Source of the DNA: Anthostomella pinea
Taxonomy: Eukaryota; Ascomycota; Sordariomycetes; Xylariales; Xylariaceae
Length of the DNA: 64,000 nucleotides
NCBI GenBank assembly: GCA_963556695.1
Contig: CAUWAG010000020.1
Location: 1,736,001-1,800,000 of the forward strand
Direction of reading: 5' to 3'
How positions within the stretch are numbered: position 1 is the first letter of the stretch; every line of letters starts with the position of its first letter. The translations under genes and the position numbers were made by a program. The notes beneath the pieces were generated by a model. It saw nothing but the letters and a program-made list of their open reading frames with translations, was not told the origin of the DNA and did not search any database. Below, one piece after another: positions 12,405 through 23,192 of this stretch.

Positions 12405-12876
12405 TGTTGGATCCCAGATATGGTGCCTTTAGGTGCAGTACCCACTAAGGGGCTGTCAAGGGAACAGTGGATCCACCCTGGCATGGTGCAGCATGGTATT
12501 TAGCTGTAGATTAGCCCTGCCGGGCATACTTGAGAACGACAACAACGTTTGAAGCGACTGCTCACACCCCCAAGGCTTGTAACCCTTCTAGAATCTCATA
12601 AAAACATATTTATATTATGTTTTAAATATATATATGTTTTTATGAGATTCTAGAAGGGTTACTATTATTAAATATGTTTTTGTGAGATTCTAGAAGGGTT
12701 ACAAGCCTTGGGGGTGTGAGCAGTCGCTTCAAACGTTGTTGTCGTTCTCAAGTATGCCCGGCATGGCTAATCTACAGCTAAATACCATACTGCACCATGC
12801 CAGGGTGGATCCACTGTTCCCTTAACAGCCCCCTAGTGGGTACTGCACATAAGGGCACCATATCTGGGATCCAACA
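12405..12876. repeat. Inverted repeat with 202-bp arms
   Basis: Left arm 12,405-12,606 starts TGTTGGATCCCAGATATGG and ends CTCATAAAAACA; the right arm 12,675-12,876 is its reverse complement with few changes. The 68-bp AT-rich loop contains a third partial copy of the arm's inner end (about 12,631-12,661). Each arm has TG...CA ends and the outer TGTTGGATCC matches the outer end of the window's copia LTRs, so these may be two LTR-like copies in opposite orientation. The arms are GC-normal in an AT-rich block. Confidence 0.8.
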
Positions 12877-14030
12877 TCTGACAAATATTTAATAATTCAA
12901 AGTAAAAAAAAGAGATTTATATTAAGAACATGAATATTAAAATACATTATAGACGTACTTATCAGAATCATTAAAAAAACAGAGTTAATAATAGTAAAAG
13001 CCTTAATATTATACGTTTTATAAATAGGTAATATATTTATAAATTTTTTATATTAAATATTATATTTAATCTTTAAATTAGAAAGACTGAACATATTAAA
13101 TTGATTAAGAGATATCAAAAACTCCCTAAAAATAGCTAGTTTGAAAAATTAATTAATTAATTAAGTTATAATAATATATAATTAAAAGCTTTATTTGTAA
13201 CAATTTTATTATTATATATATATATATATGGTCTTTTGAATTGAACGATAATACTACTACATACACATCAAGAGTTTATTATAACCTATACTTTTTGTGT
13301 TTTTTTTTTAATTTTTACGTCATTATACGAGTATTACATATTTTACAAATAAAAAATAAAAAAGTTTTAATAAATTTTGAGACATTTATAAATTATGAAA
13401 GCACGTAGATATATTAATACTTATTGAATATAAATATAATTAATGATAAATCAAAAGGTTCAAACTTTAAAAAGATATATTATAATACTTATTGAAATAT
13501 TACTTACTAATTGAGAGCAATATCCCAGATCCGATGAGTGCATGATGAACGGTACAGCGTTGTTGTATTCAGGAAAAGGTCTATCTACTCTGTTCTGTGT
13601 GCGATCGCTATATATGGGGGCCACGAAGCCTGTGTCACCCGACACGGCAACTGGCAGCCTTATCATGCTTACATACACAGATGGATTCAGCTCACACTAA
13701 TCTTTTAATTAATATCAAATAGCTAATTTTTGAAATTCTTTTGTATTTACTATAATACAAAATTCTCCTTTAAAAAATCAACGTTTAAATCTATACAATG
13801 ATTAGTTATATTATAATAATTCTTTTTCTTAAGCTAATTAAGTATATTAAAACTTTAATCAATTAATTATATCTTTAATAGTTTGTAGTTTATAAGTCTT
13901 ACTTAAAAATTAATATATAAACTTCAATGCTTTATAAGCCCGTATTTGTAAAGAATAGATTTTAAGCAGGAATATAAGAAGCATTCTTTCATTTATTCAA
14001 ACGACTATGACTAACTACTCACAACTTTTC

Positions 14031-14502
14031 CTAAGCAGTTGTAGGACTTCCAAAGCGCTGCGCAAACTCATCAAGAGCCTTGGCATTCATTCTTCCCATG
14101 CAGAAGAAAGAGTATGAAAGGATATCTTGCCCAACCGTTACACGGCCGCGGTCCTTGTCCCCATTCCGCAGCACACCATCCCACACAGGGGTACGTGGTG
14201 GTTGGCAGTCCTTTTCAGCGTAAAGAAATACCGCACAATCTCTCGGGATCACCTCCACCTTCCATGAGTTAAAAGGATTTCGCCTGCAATATTGTAGCAG
14301 GTAATAATATCCTTCCTGTCCCCGATCTCCAACGTGAGTTTTTGTGGTGGTTCATCGTCCTCGAGGGTTGTAAACGCCATCATCTGTTGTTGTTCTCCTC
14401 CTTTCCATAACTCGAATTTGGCCTTGTCTTTCTCCCCCTTCTTAATCGCTTTTGCGAAAGAGATGATCGGCAGGGCAATGAAGAGGAGTGGAAGAATCTC
14501 AT
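14031..14502 (-). pseudogene. Broken small secreted-protein gene
   Basis: The minus strand encodes a hydrophobic leader (ILPLLFIALPIISFAKA) directly followed by a charged region (KKGEKDKAKFELWKGGEQQQ), then, in another frame, a second half ending NAKALDEFAQRFGSPTTA. The ATG at 14,502 reaches the leader only after a one-base shift, and a second one-base shift near 14,265 is needed to pass from the first half to the second (from CYNIAG to FNSWKVEVIPRDCAVFLY). With both shifts undone, this would be a roughly 155-aa protein with a signal peptide. No family recognised. Either a decayed gene or two sequencing indels. Confidence 0.6.
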
Positions 14503-14713
14503 GGTGGAGGCGATTCTGGCGTTGGCGATTCTGGCGGAGGCAAGAGGTTCCGTGCTCGAGTGTAATGTGTAATAGAGAAATATGATTCGCAGGCTTTCGG
14601 TTGATATATTGGTGGTAGTGTTTTGCTGGTGTTTGTGTTCTGCTGATGGTGTTGTGCGAAAATCTAGATCGAGTCATAACGTAAGAGACCGGGTAGATAT
14701 AGAGACGATACAC

Positions 14714-15435
14714 ACCGTGCCCTTCGCCACTCTGGCCATGATATTGATGCTGACGATATGATGCTCATACATGAGTCCATTCTCCACCGAGAAAGATTTT
14801 TCGGTGTGCTCGAGGATGAGCTACCCGCAAAGATCTTTTCTAATGAGTGTCATCCTCCTACTCTGGCACGAGAGCTCCGTTGTTATTGACGAATTCGGTT
14901 CTCGGGGCTTCCGAAGCGCCATGCCGCCAGCATAAGAAGTTCCAGAGGAAAACTTATGTGCCACCTTCAAGAACTTCCATGCCCTTGCGAAGCACTTCGG
15001 TGTCCTCCTAGGCAAACCTTATGACCTTGGTGGAACATCAACACCTACAAAAACAATCCCATGCCCTTGTAGAGGACGTATGTACTACGTTGAAGGAGTT
15101 CTGTGCCAAAAAAAAATTTTATCATTGCCTTGGTGGGGGACATTTGAAACTGTGCCGCCAGTGCATTAGCTGACTTCTGCCCTTTTGGATCATAATCTGC
15201 CTTCTCAAAGAACTTCTCGCACGCTCTTTAAGTGGACAGGTGTCATTGAGGCTACAATGTGGTAGTTTGACGGGGATGTGGGTCATGTGGATGCCTCGCC
15301 ACCATTCGAGAAGTCCAGGTCGTCAACATCCAGGGGGTCGAGCACAGTGCGGGAGGGGTGGTGTATTCGGTATGTTTTGCACCACCCGCCCAGACTAATA
15401 TTGTCACTCACGTTCAGCGACGTAATAAATTATTA
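14714..15435. other. Possible minus-strand coding relic
   Basis: No intact frame. On the minus strand a few protein-like stretches occur in mixed frames (for example EKFFEKADYDPKGQKSANAL near 15,180-15,230 and LDPLDVDDLDFSNG near 15,320), suggesting a decayed gene, family unknown. Confidence 0.3.
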
Positions 15436-16330
15436 TTAGTAAGTCTGTGTGGGCATGCCTCTCTTCTCGGTGTCGTCCTGTTTGTCCACCCATGCCGGGA
15501 GATCCCACGTGGTATTGATACACCAGCTGTCGCTCAGCCGATTCTTGCTCTCGGATGTCCGGTATACGACGGAGTGTCCGCTCAAATACGATTTTTCGGG
15601 GTTTACTGTAAGTTACAAGGTCAGCTACGAGTACAGAAACTCGGTCATTGGCGACTGCTGTGGCCCGAGGGGACGTGTCGCGATACGTAGAGATCACTCA
15701 TCTGGCTTGAAGATATTCATTGAGGAGGTTTAGATGCCGTCAGCCATGTCTCTTGGTACCTTTCCTGGGTGTACACCATGCACCACCACTCCCTTGTGAC
15801 GGGGTTCGGCAGCCAGGTGCTCAGTCAGGCGCTGCACACCCGTTTGGTGACTTGAGATGCACCCAAGGTGGGTTTTCGACTGTGCCCGCCCATGCTGCTG
15901 ATGGTGACGAATGTCTTCTGACAGCTTCCAGTATCAGGGCAAACGACGCGCGCGTCGCTCGATAGGGGCCCTTGACATCGACAGTCCAGCAACTTTGCCA
16001 CCCGTCGGGGATCTGTGCCTCCAATTGATGTCAGGCCAGTCGCCAGTCTGGAATTGCGGACGATGATGCCGTTGAGACTGAACGTTTCCCTGATCTGTCG
16101 ACACTATCCTGACCCGACGCCTCCATTTACAGTGTCAGAATATTGGGCTTGGGCTTGCCAACGCTGTGTGCGGCATCTTGCATCGCCTACGAAACACCAG
16201 AAGTATCTGGACTTCAGATTCTGAAGTCGCGGCGATGGCAATCATTGAAGCACCCGCATGAGCGGAGGATACACCCAACGCTTTTCTCAGACTCCGGGAG
16301 CGACCGATGGCCTTCCCCCTGTCGCATTCT
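15436..16330 (-). pseudogene. Short-chain dehydrogenase/reductase pseudogene
   Basis: The minus strand reads, in shifting frames, pieces of an SDR fold in the right order: an N-terminal part (KAIGRSRSL ... AHAGASMIAIAAT) near 16,320-16,210; the central VDVKGPYRATRA near 15,985; an active-site-region remnant; GVVVHGVHPGKVPRDMADG near 15,750; and the C-terminal SWCINTTWDLPAWVDKQDD ending at a TAA at 15,436. SDRs use NAD(P) to oxidise or reduce small molecules. Several frameshifts and stops separate the pieces and the glycine-rich TGxxxGxG and YxxxK motifs are not intact, so no working enzyme can be made. Confidence 0.7.
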
Positions 16331-16389
16331 GTTCAGATGAGAGTCCGGGAGAGTCGCGTATCTGGACCCCTCGATCGGGTTGCATGTTT

Positions 16390-17331
16390 ATCTCTAGCCG
16401 TGGACGAGGGTATGCTGTAGGTTCTTAGTTGAGTTGGGCTGCCATCGAAGGAGAGGACCCGAAATTGTATGCAACTCGTCACTCCGACACCTTCGTACAG
16501 GAAACCTGACTATACAAGTAGTCGTCTCGGAGCCGTGATATTGTCGTACCTTAGGGCATGAGGTAAGCACATTACGGGATCATCAGCACCTATGTCTCGG
16601 CCACGGTTCGTTGTGGTTAATACTGGGATGGCTCTGACTTTGCCTGTGTCAATAAAGCAGTGACGCTTGAGATCTCACCATGGTCGAAACTTTTAAAAGA
16701 TCTTGTATGACCTGAAGCAGAACTCACCGAGGCAATCATTGCTCACATTGGAGTACTACATGTACAAAAGGTGTTGCAATAGCAATGGTACTCCCAAACA
16801 ATGTAAGTTATAGGCGGAGTAGTAGCTCCGGTGCTTGCCACCCCCGAAGATGGGGTGGCCACAACCATGCGTCGCTAAGCCCTACGGACCTGCAGCTGAA
16901 AGATCCGGAAGAGTGCCTCCCTCGGGAGGTGACGTATTAGAGGAGCTTCAATGATGGTTGATTGTGAGGGGTAACAATAAACGGCGCAAAACATCCATTG
17001 AGGAGCAGTGAGCAACGGGCGGTCGCGGTGACTCGGGGACAGGGTGAATGAATGAGGCACGTGGAACAATCATGGATGGGGGCGCGACAATGGGACAATG
17101 ACATGCCCGATCCATGACCTCATCGCGTCATCATCCAGTGCCGTCACTTAGGTAAGGAACGTTTATCTACCTTCCTCACCCTCAACCCTCCTACCCGAAC
17201 CTCTCCCAATAAAACAAGACATCATCTACCGAACTCCTAGTCATTCACGCATTTCTAAACCTCAGAAACCTCTCAACTTCACACATTCCCATCCACCACC
17301 AAGAACATCCACATCTACGCACATCGCCATC
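16390..17331. other. Intergenic with leader of the next gene
   Basis: No gene recognised. The last 170 bp are pyrimidine- and CA-rich (CTTCCTCACCCTCAACCCTCC), a typical leader for the gene at 17,332. Confidence 0.5.
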
Positions 17332-17685
17332 ATGTCCGCCCACGGCAGCTCCAACACCGGCTCGAAGCAGGGCACCGGCACCGCCTCGGCCACCACGACC
17401 CCCGCCAACGCCGGTCTTGGCGAGGACAAGCCCAAGTTGTTCGATGCCCAGGGCGCAATCGGCAAACAGTTCACCGGTAAGATCTCAATCGTTTACACGT
17501 AGCATCCAAACGCTACTAGAGCGCTGACATCGGGTACAGAGACAGGCGCGATCGGAAGCGTGGGAGAGAAGGTCGGCGGCCCCCTGGCCAGTGACGGCGC
17601 GATCGGCAAACAGTTCACGGCTGCGGGCAGCGTCGGCGGCTCCGTGCAGTCGGCACTTGGTGGCGAGAAGGGTCGGAGCAATTAG
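17332..17685 (+). CDS. Small Gly/Ala/Ser-rich protein with GAIGKQFT repeats
   Basis: Two exons, 17,332-17,476 and 17,540-17,685, with a 63-bp intron (GTAAGA ... GCTGAC ... ACAG) joining in phase to give 96 aa. The start lies in CATCATGTCC. After a Ser/Thr/Gly-rich N-terminus come two copies of GAIGKQFT separated by TGAIGSVGEKVGG, then AAGSVGGSVQSALGG. Composition is hydrophilic and disordered. The pattern resembles small fungal stress-type proteins with short Gly-rich repeats, but I cannot name a family. It converges on the EEP pseudogene downstream. Intact and strongly GC-biased at third positions. Confidence 0.8.
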
Positions 17686-17839
17686 ACGGACTGGCGTGCA
17701 TTGCGCTGCTTGTCACTAGATCATGGATACAAAGCCGTTGAGATTTCCTAAGACGAGAGGTGTGGCATACATCAGGCATGGATTGTACAGTATGGCGAAA
17801 CCTCAACGCCGCATGGGACGGGTCTAGACGACACGGACT

Positions 17840-18595
17840 CGTATGAATCGACGTTATCGTTATGACCAACACAAGATGCTCCAAAGTGTTGCCTCCAATC
17901 CCGGCCCTGTGGTCGCCGATGTATACGCCATCCTCAACATTGGTCATAACCTCATACCTCTCTACCCTCCAAGTCGAGGTGGCATCGGGCCCGACCCAGA
18001 TGAAATCAATGCGATGACTGATCGCCTCCTCCTCATGGGAATTGAACCCAATAAACGTCGTATATGGGCCGAAGCGCCGTTGCTCAGTAGCCAAGTCATA
18101 CACGTCCGACAAGTACCCATCCTGCATCACGGCAGCGTACGTATCCCCTCCGGCTCCGAATTGAAGTCGCCGGTAAGACTCACAGCCAACCCGGGCCCCC
18201 ATTCCGCCTGCACATCCCGAACTTCGAAGAACCCGCAACACGATCCCGACCCCCTCCGACCGCGCCTCCGAGCTATGGTTATCCAAGTGCGTATTCGTAG
18301 CGACGAAACGCGTGCCCGTCTCCACGTCCTCAAAGACGTTAACGATGACATACCGCCGACTCCCCGCGCCGGGCCAAAACGACGGCGCATCCGGGGTCGG
18401 CGAGAGCCACTTCTGCGTGCGGCCCAGCAGCCGCAGATGGCCCGGCTGGTAGAAGATGGGGCAGTACTCGCCGGCCTCGACGCCGTCGTCGCGGCCCGTG
18501 CCGATGTACGCCCATCCGCGCCCCAGACCGGTCTGGATGTCGACGAATTGCTCGTGCAGGACCTCTTGCAGCCCGATACCCTTATTAACTATTGA
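17840..18595 (-). pseudogene. EEP-family phosphohydrolase, 5'-truncated
   Basis: A long minus frame shows an endonuclease/exonuclease/phosphatase fold: GLQEVLHEQF near the start (catalytic Glu region), VNVFEDVETGTRFVATNTHLDN (His/Asn region), ISHRIDFIW and terminal GDHRAG (from the usual SDHR). The GDFNSEPEGD motif is present only in another frame (around 18,135-18,215), so two compensating frameshifts flank it. The N-terminal roughly 50 residues are missing: homology starts abruptly at 18,590 next to an LTR-like repeat. Family members cleave phosphodiester bonds (nucleic acids, inositol phosphates or sphingomyelin); the substrate cannot be told. Confidence 0.75.
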
Positions 18596-18798
18596 CGTAT
18601 AACGAACTCTGGTTAAAGGAAAAGAAAGATCTGGAGATGCACCCAAATTGGTGGGCAGCTAGATATGCGCAGTCGTCCCCCACCAAACCCAGCAAGGCAT
18701 GGATCAACCTATTGTCCGATCAGTCACGTGCTCAGTCACGTGACCCGGGAACCATAGGGACCATCGCTAGACCTGATGGATGGTGGAACCGTCACAGA
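18596..18798 (-). repeat. LTR-like fragment abutting the EEP pseudogene
   Basis: On the minus strand it begins TGTGACGGTTCCACC at 18,798, like the TGTGACG starts at 10,486 and 11,800, and contains paired GTCACGTGA motifs (18,725-18,741) also seen in the 11.8-12.3 kb island. It replaces the first part of the EEP gene. Its right side borders AT-rich DNA. Confidence 0.5.
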
Positions 18799-19960
18799 TT
18801 AACATTATTATAATTGATATAAAGTATGTTTATATAATGGTAATAAATCAAATAAAAATAATCTTACTTCAAAAGAATAGTAATAAATTCCGGAATAATT
18901 ATTCATATACAGTATTAAAGTCATACGTTTACACAATCTTTATTCGATTATATTGATTTTAATATTATGTTAATAGATGTCTTGTTTTAAAAAACTAAAA
19001 AAAAGATAAAATTTTTATATTTATTTTACAATATTATTTACTACTATGTATACGGAAAAAGTAAAGCGAACCCTTTTATTAAAATAGACTGGAGAAAATA
19101 AGATATTTAATTTAACTTTTGCTTCAATTTCAGATTTAAAACCCGTAAAGTTATTAACGAATCTTTTTTTTAAAAAAGTAACTCTTGCTCGCCAGCTACA
19201 CGCTACTACTAGCCACTTGATAGCGTTATAGTTTACACTGCTATAAAACCGCTAATAATAAAGTAAATATTTACAATATTAATGTTGATATTAACTTACG
19301 ATAGCTTTACCATTAAGTTAATTATTAAAGTTTGAAAAGTACTTGTAAATTGAAGTTAGTATCACCATTTATATTAATATTAATTTACCGTTAACATCTA
19401 TTAAGTTGTTTAAAACTTTGTGACAAAGATCTTACCACGTAAAACAGATCTTAATACCGCGCCAATGCGCGCGAGGCTGTAGAAACATGTGTTGAGAAGG
19501 GAAGGTTGGTTGTCTTACTAGCTAAGCTGTTGTGGCGATGGCCGTTTACATATAAGATTCTGGTACAAGGACCCGCAGGCCGGATAACGGAGCTTTCATG
19601 CGACCACACAACCTTTCCTTGTTTTCACATGCTTTCAGTCAATAGAAGAATCACCCGCTATCTGCTGCTATTACAAAAGATATTATCACCGTAAAGAAAA
19701 ACCGTTACTTTCATAAAAAAAATACTACTTGGACGAAAAATGCTGCTATTGGAACAACAATTTATATTACAAGAAATGCTAGTGTTATAAGAGATACGCT
19801 TCTGAGATTTATTACCGGCAGTTAATAAAATGTAATAGCTATACCTATTAACAATTTACCGGCTATAAAGTAAGGTATTTTAAAAATCGGATACTTTAGG
19901 AATAGCAATTCTCCTTTTAAAATCCTATTAATCATGCTCAGACATATAGATACACACACA
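18799..19960. other. AT-rich RIP-type block
   Basis: AT-rich, TA-dense, non-coding sequence like 10.8-14.0 kb, with a short GC-normal patch at about 19,470-19,640. No element can be named. Confidence 0.7.
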
Positions 19961-20277
19961 ATAAATACGATTTTCCTCGCAGAAGGTTTTACAACCCCAG
20001 ACTGAAATCGGATGGTATCGAGAGGTATCGATCGATGCTGGATGATTCACTCATCAGGACATAGTGAGATGCAAGAGCTCGTGCTGAGCGGGCTGTACAT
20101 CAGCCCGTTGATGGCGATGTGACCGTCACCCTCAATAAGAGTTATCAATCACCTGTATACCTTCAAGTTCGCTATGACAGGACTTGTAATTTTGAATCAG
20201 TTGGTAAGTATGCATTTTATTGATCTACGAGATTCGGCTCTTCCTGCTACAGCCACTTAAGGCATGCAGCCCCGGCA

Positions 20278-20619
20278 CTAACGGTGTCTGCTGCTCTTCT
20301 TTTCAGCCTCCTCGTAGCTATAGTACTTTCCGTAGTCATGTTGGCTACTGCTTCTACTGCTGTGATGCTTGCTGCCGCTACTATGGTGCTTTTCATGGTC
20401 CTTACTGCTGTGGGGCTTATTGCCGCTGCTGCTGTGGTGGGTAGAGCCCCCGTAATGGCCTTTCGCATCCTGGTACTGGTACTGTGGGACGCTCGTGGCC
20501 TGGGTTCGAACAAGTCGAGGTAGGCCATTGGCATAATACGTGACTCTGTGCGAGGACACATCTTTTGAACGGATGCGGTGTCTTTGAGAGTCATAGTGGT
20601 TGCCATCGTCGTAATTCAT
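20278..20619 (-). CDS. His/Ser-rich low-complexity protein
   Basis: A 113-aa minus-strand frame starting MNYDDGNHYDSQRHR. The first half is a mixed polar region (VTYYANGLPRLVRTQATSVP, PQYQYQDAKGH), the second half is runs of HHSSS, HHSSG, HHSSR and a Lys/Ser tail. No signal peptide or membrane segment. Likely disordered; function unknown. Strand choice rests on the non-repetitive N-terminal half and an ATG at 20,619 after a normal leader; the plus-strand frame over the same bases is an artefact of the repeats. Confidence 0.55.
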   Translation of the reverse strand: MNYDDGNHYDSQRHRIRSKDVSSHRVTYYANGLPRLVRTQATSVPQYQYQDAKGHYGGSTHHSSSGNKPHSSKDHEKHHSSGSKHHSSRSSSQHDYGKYYSYEEAEKKSSRHR

Positions 20620-21284
20620 GGTGGCCTTGCGAAGAGAGGAAGGTTCAATAAGCTTTGAAAGTATGATGCGATGGCTAGATGAATTGCTGTGATCCAGAGG
20701 TCTGAGTCTTACTCACGAGGACTGACTGGCTAGGATCAATACTTGAGGGCGTGGAGCATACTAGCCTTCTTCCATTGATACCTAGACAAGGAGATTTTAC
20801 CGACAAAGCTCCCGTTAGCACCGATACAACGCCCTTTGAAATTCTTCTCAAAGCACATGTTCAGACCCTTTTCACCCTGTTTTCCTTTTCAAGGTATCAA
20901 CTACGAAGAGATTGTATACTTGTGTTTTCAAGACTACAATGCATGGTAAAAGCGCCTTTGGAAACACACCTAAACCACTACGCGGTCACATGGTAAGTGT
21001 AGCTAGCATGTTGATAGTTTTTCTTCCACTCAAAACACAACGTCTTTCAAGAGGAACATTGAATCTCCCTCAAAGGTCAAACACTCATGATGGCCTTAGC
21101 AGGTTTCCCCACACTTTTCCCCGCATTCTCCAAATCCCCAAGATCTTTCAACCACCTAAACCTGCCAGCCTGCTAACCCCACGAACCAACCTACAATTTC
21201 CATTTATTCACATCTGGGACCTGAGTCTGTCTTCATTATCAACCTATATCCTTATTCGACCGTTGTCAGTCTGTTCTCGTCGCC
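20620..21284. other. Intergenic, upstream region of two divergent genes
   Basis: No coding region supported. It lies between the divergently transcribed His/Ser-rich gene and the phospholipase C gene. The last 100 bp are rich in pyrimidines. Confidence 0.5.
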
Positions 21285-23036
21285 ATGAGCGAGTCTCTTA
21301 CATCCCGCTTTGCCAAGCTGAACCCCCTCGCCAAGGCGCGCCCGGGCGTTTACGATGAGGACGCAGGCGAGGAGATTGACAACACCACCGTCGCGGGCGG
21401 CGGCCACGGTGCTCGGCAGTCGTCCAACACCAAAAACCAACTGAAGATCAGCCGCGCAATCAAGTCGTTTCTTGTTCACGAGTACGTCGTATCCGAGGAG
21501 GATGCGGCTTTTGACTCCGACGAGCCGAGTGAGGCGCTGCGGGTACTCCTCGACAAGCCACACATCCAAGTGCCACCAGAGGTGACCGACAGGTCACACC
21601 CACTTCCCGAATACTATATCAGCTCAAGCCATAATACGTACCTGCTTGGCCACCAGCTTCGCGGGGAGTCTTCCGCTTCGGCGTATGAGATCGCACTCAG
21701 CACCGGTTCTCGCTGCGTTGAGATCGACGCCTGGGATGACGAGGCCAACAGAGAGGAACCCAAGGTCACTCACGGGTACACATTGGTATCTAACATCCCG
21801 TTTCATGCTGTCTGCGGGACGATACGCGATGTGGTCGACAGGGAAGCAGCGGAGTCAGTGAACAAGCAAGGCTACCGGGCCGCACCTATCATGCTATCAT
21901 TGGAGAACCATTGCGATGCCCACGGGCAACTACGCCTTGCGCAGATCATGAGAGAAGTCTGGGGAGACCGCCTCTTGAGCAGAGCTGTCAGAGAGATGGG
22001 CCACGAGGAGCAAGCAACTGGCTACGAGCAAGTACGCCTAGACGACCTTGGCTCCAAGATTGTCGTCATTGTGGAATATCACCTACCGGAAGAGGCCGAT
22101 ATCAGTGATAGCAGCAGCGACAGCTCCAGCGACGAAGAGGAGGAGAAAAAGGAAGCCCGTGCTGCATACAAGGCTAAGAAGAAGACGGCAGCGAAGGGTG
22201 CCATCATCCCCGAGCTCGCAGAACTGGGAGTCTATGCTCAGTCTGTAAAGCCCAAGGATAACTCCTGGTTCGAGGATGTGCTGCCGAATGGACCCCACCA
22301 CCATCTCATCAATGTATCGGAGACGGGACTTGCTGCACATATGCCTGCCGCCAGCGAGAAGATCGCTCGACATAACTCCAAGTACCTCATGCGGGTGTTC
22401 CCCAAGGGCACCCGAATATCGTCTAAGAACCTGCAGCAAGTGCCGTACTGGGGAATCGGAGCACAGATATGTGCCATGAACTGGCAAACATTCGGCGCAA
22501 GTATGCAGCTCAACGAGGCACTCTTCAGCGGCACCGAAGGATATGTGCGGAAGCCTGCACCTTTGCGAGCAGGAGGTGACGGCAAGCTCAATACTGGGCG
22601 AAAGAGGAAGCTCATCCTGCACGTCGCCGGTGCGTCAGGGGTCCCGGTCACCGAGGGCCACGACGAAGACGAGATCAGGCCGTACGTCACCTGCTCGCTC
22701 GTGCACCCAGATGACCTTAATGGCGAGCACCAGAAGCGCAAGACGGCGCCCTACAAGCAGCACAAGCTCGGCTTCATGCACCGTGGCGATAATCCACCGA
22801 GAACCGATCCCATCTGGGACGAGAAGCTGGAGTGGGAGTACGACGACAACGAGCTCGTGTTCCTGCGCATGCTCATCAAGAGCGACGTCAGCTTCGCCGC
22901 CAACCCGATCTTTGCCGTCGCTGCGGTTCGCCTGCTGTACGTGACGCCTGAGTGGAGCTTCATCCGCATGCTGGACCTCAAGGGCCGGGAGACTAGGTGT
23001 TCTCTGCTTGTCAAGTTCTCCTTTGAGGACATTTGA
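21285..23036 (+). CDS. Phosphoinositide-specific phospholipase C
   Basis: A single-exon 583-aa protein. PI-PLC X box at about residues 100-230: SSHNTYLLGHQLRG (first catalytic His), SRCVEIDAWDD (Glu/Asp for calcium), VTHGYTLVSNIPF (second His). A charged linker (DSSSDSSSDEEEEKK) at about 268-295 separates it from the Y box at about 305-420 (LAELGVYAQSVKP ... SETGLAAHMPA ... RVFPKGTRISSKN). A C2 domain follows (KRKLILHVAGASGVP ... PYVTCSLVHPDD). It hydrolyses phosphatidylinositol bisphosphate to diacylglycerol and IP3 for calcium signalling. The N-terminal EF-hand part is short, as in many fungal delta-type enzymes. Intact; convergent with the Argonaute pseudogene 156 bp downstream. Confidence 0.95.
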   Translation: MSESLTSRFAKLNPLAKARPGVYDEDAGEEIDNTTVAGGGHGARQSSNTKNQLKISRAIKSFLVHEYVVSEEDAAFDSDEPSEALRVLLDKPHIQVPPEVTDRSHPLPEYYISSSHNTYLLGHQLRGESSASAYEIALSTGSRCVEIDAWDDEANREEPKVTHGYTLVSNIPFHAVCGTIRDVVDREAAESVNKQGYRAAPIMLSLENHCDAHGQLRLAQIMREVWGDRLLSRAVREMGHEEQATGYEQVRLDDLGSKIVVIVEYHLPEEADISDSSSDSSSDEEEEKKEARAAYKAKKKTAAKGAIIPELAELGVYAQSVKPKDNSWFEDVLPNGPHHHLINVSETGLAAHMPAASEKIARHNSKYLMRVFPKGTRISSKNLQQVPYWGIGAQICAMNWQTFGASMQLNEALFSGTEGYVRKPAPLRAGGDGKLNTGRKRKLILHVAGASGVPVTEGHDEDEIRPYVTCSLVHPDDLNGEHQKRKTAPYKQHKLGFMHRGDNPPRTDPIWDEKLEWEYDDNELVFLRMLIKSDVSFAANPIFAVAAVRLLYVTPEWSFIRMLDLKGRETRCSLLVKFSFEDI

Positions 23037-23192
23037 ACTAGGGCTACACCGGACGTCTGAGAGGTCTTGAAAGAATATGGCTCGGGACATGCTGCTCAGG
23101 TTTGACGTCCTGTCATTCTATGGGAAATGGCATGTGTTCTCGTCACACTACAGATATGCCTGCCGTCGTGTTGCCTCCGCACCCACATCTCC

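Larger units (their letters stand above)
10819..13990. other. AT-rich RIP-type block
   Basis: About 3 kb of very AT-rich sequence dense in TA dinucleotides, with no coding capacity. Three islands of normal base composition sit inside it: 11,800-12,283, 12,405-12,876 and about 13,500-13,690. The composition is what RIP leaves in fungal repeats; the source repeat can no longer be recognised by eye. Confidence 0.75.

Noticed and set aside
20284..20523. Plus-strand hydrophobic protein over the His/Ser-rich gene
   Set aside because: Its Leu/Val/Ala runs are the complement of the Ser/His codon repeats on the minus strand; no promoter or splice support.
22083..23090. Minus-strand frames antisense to the phospholipase C gene
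   Set aside because: Shadows of a GC-rich coding region; the plus strand has full domain motifs.
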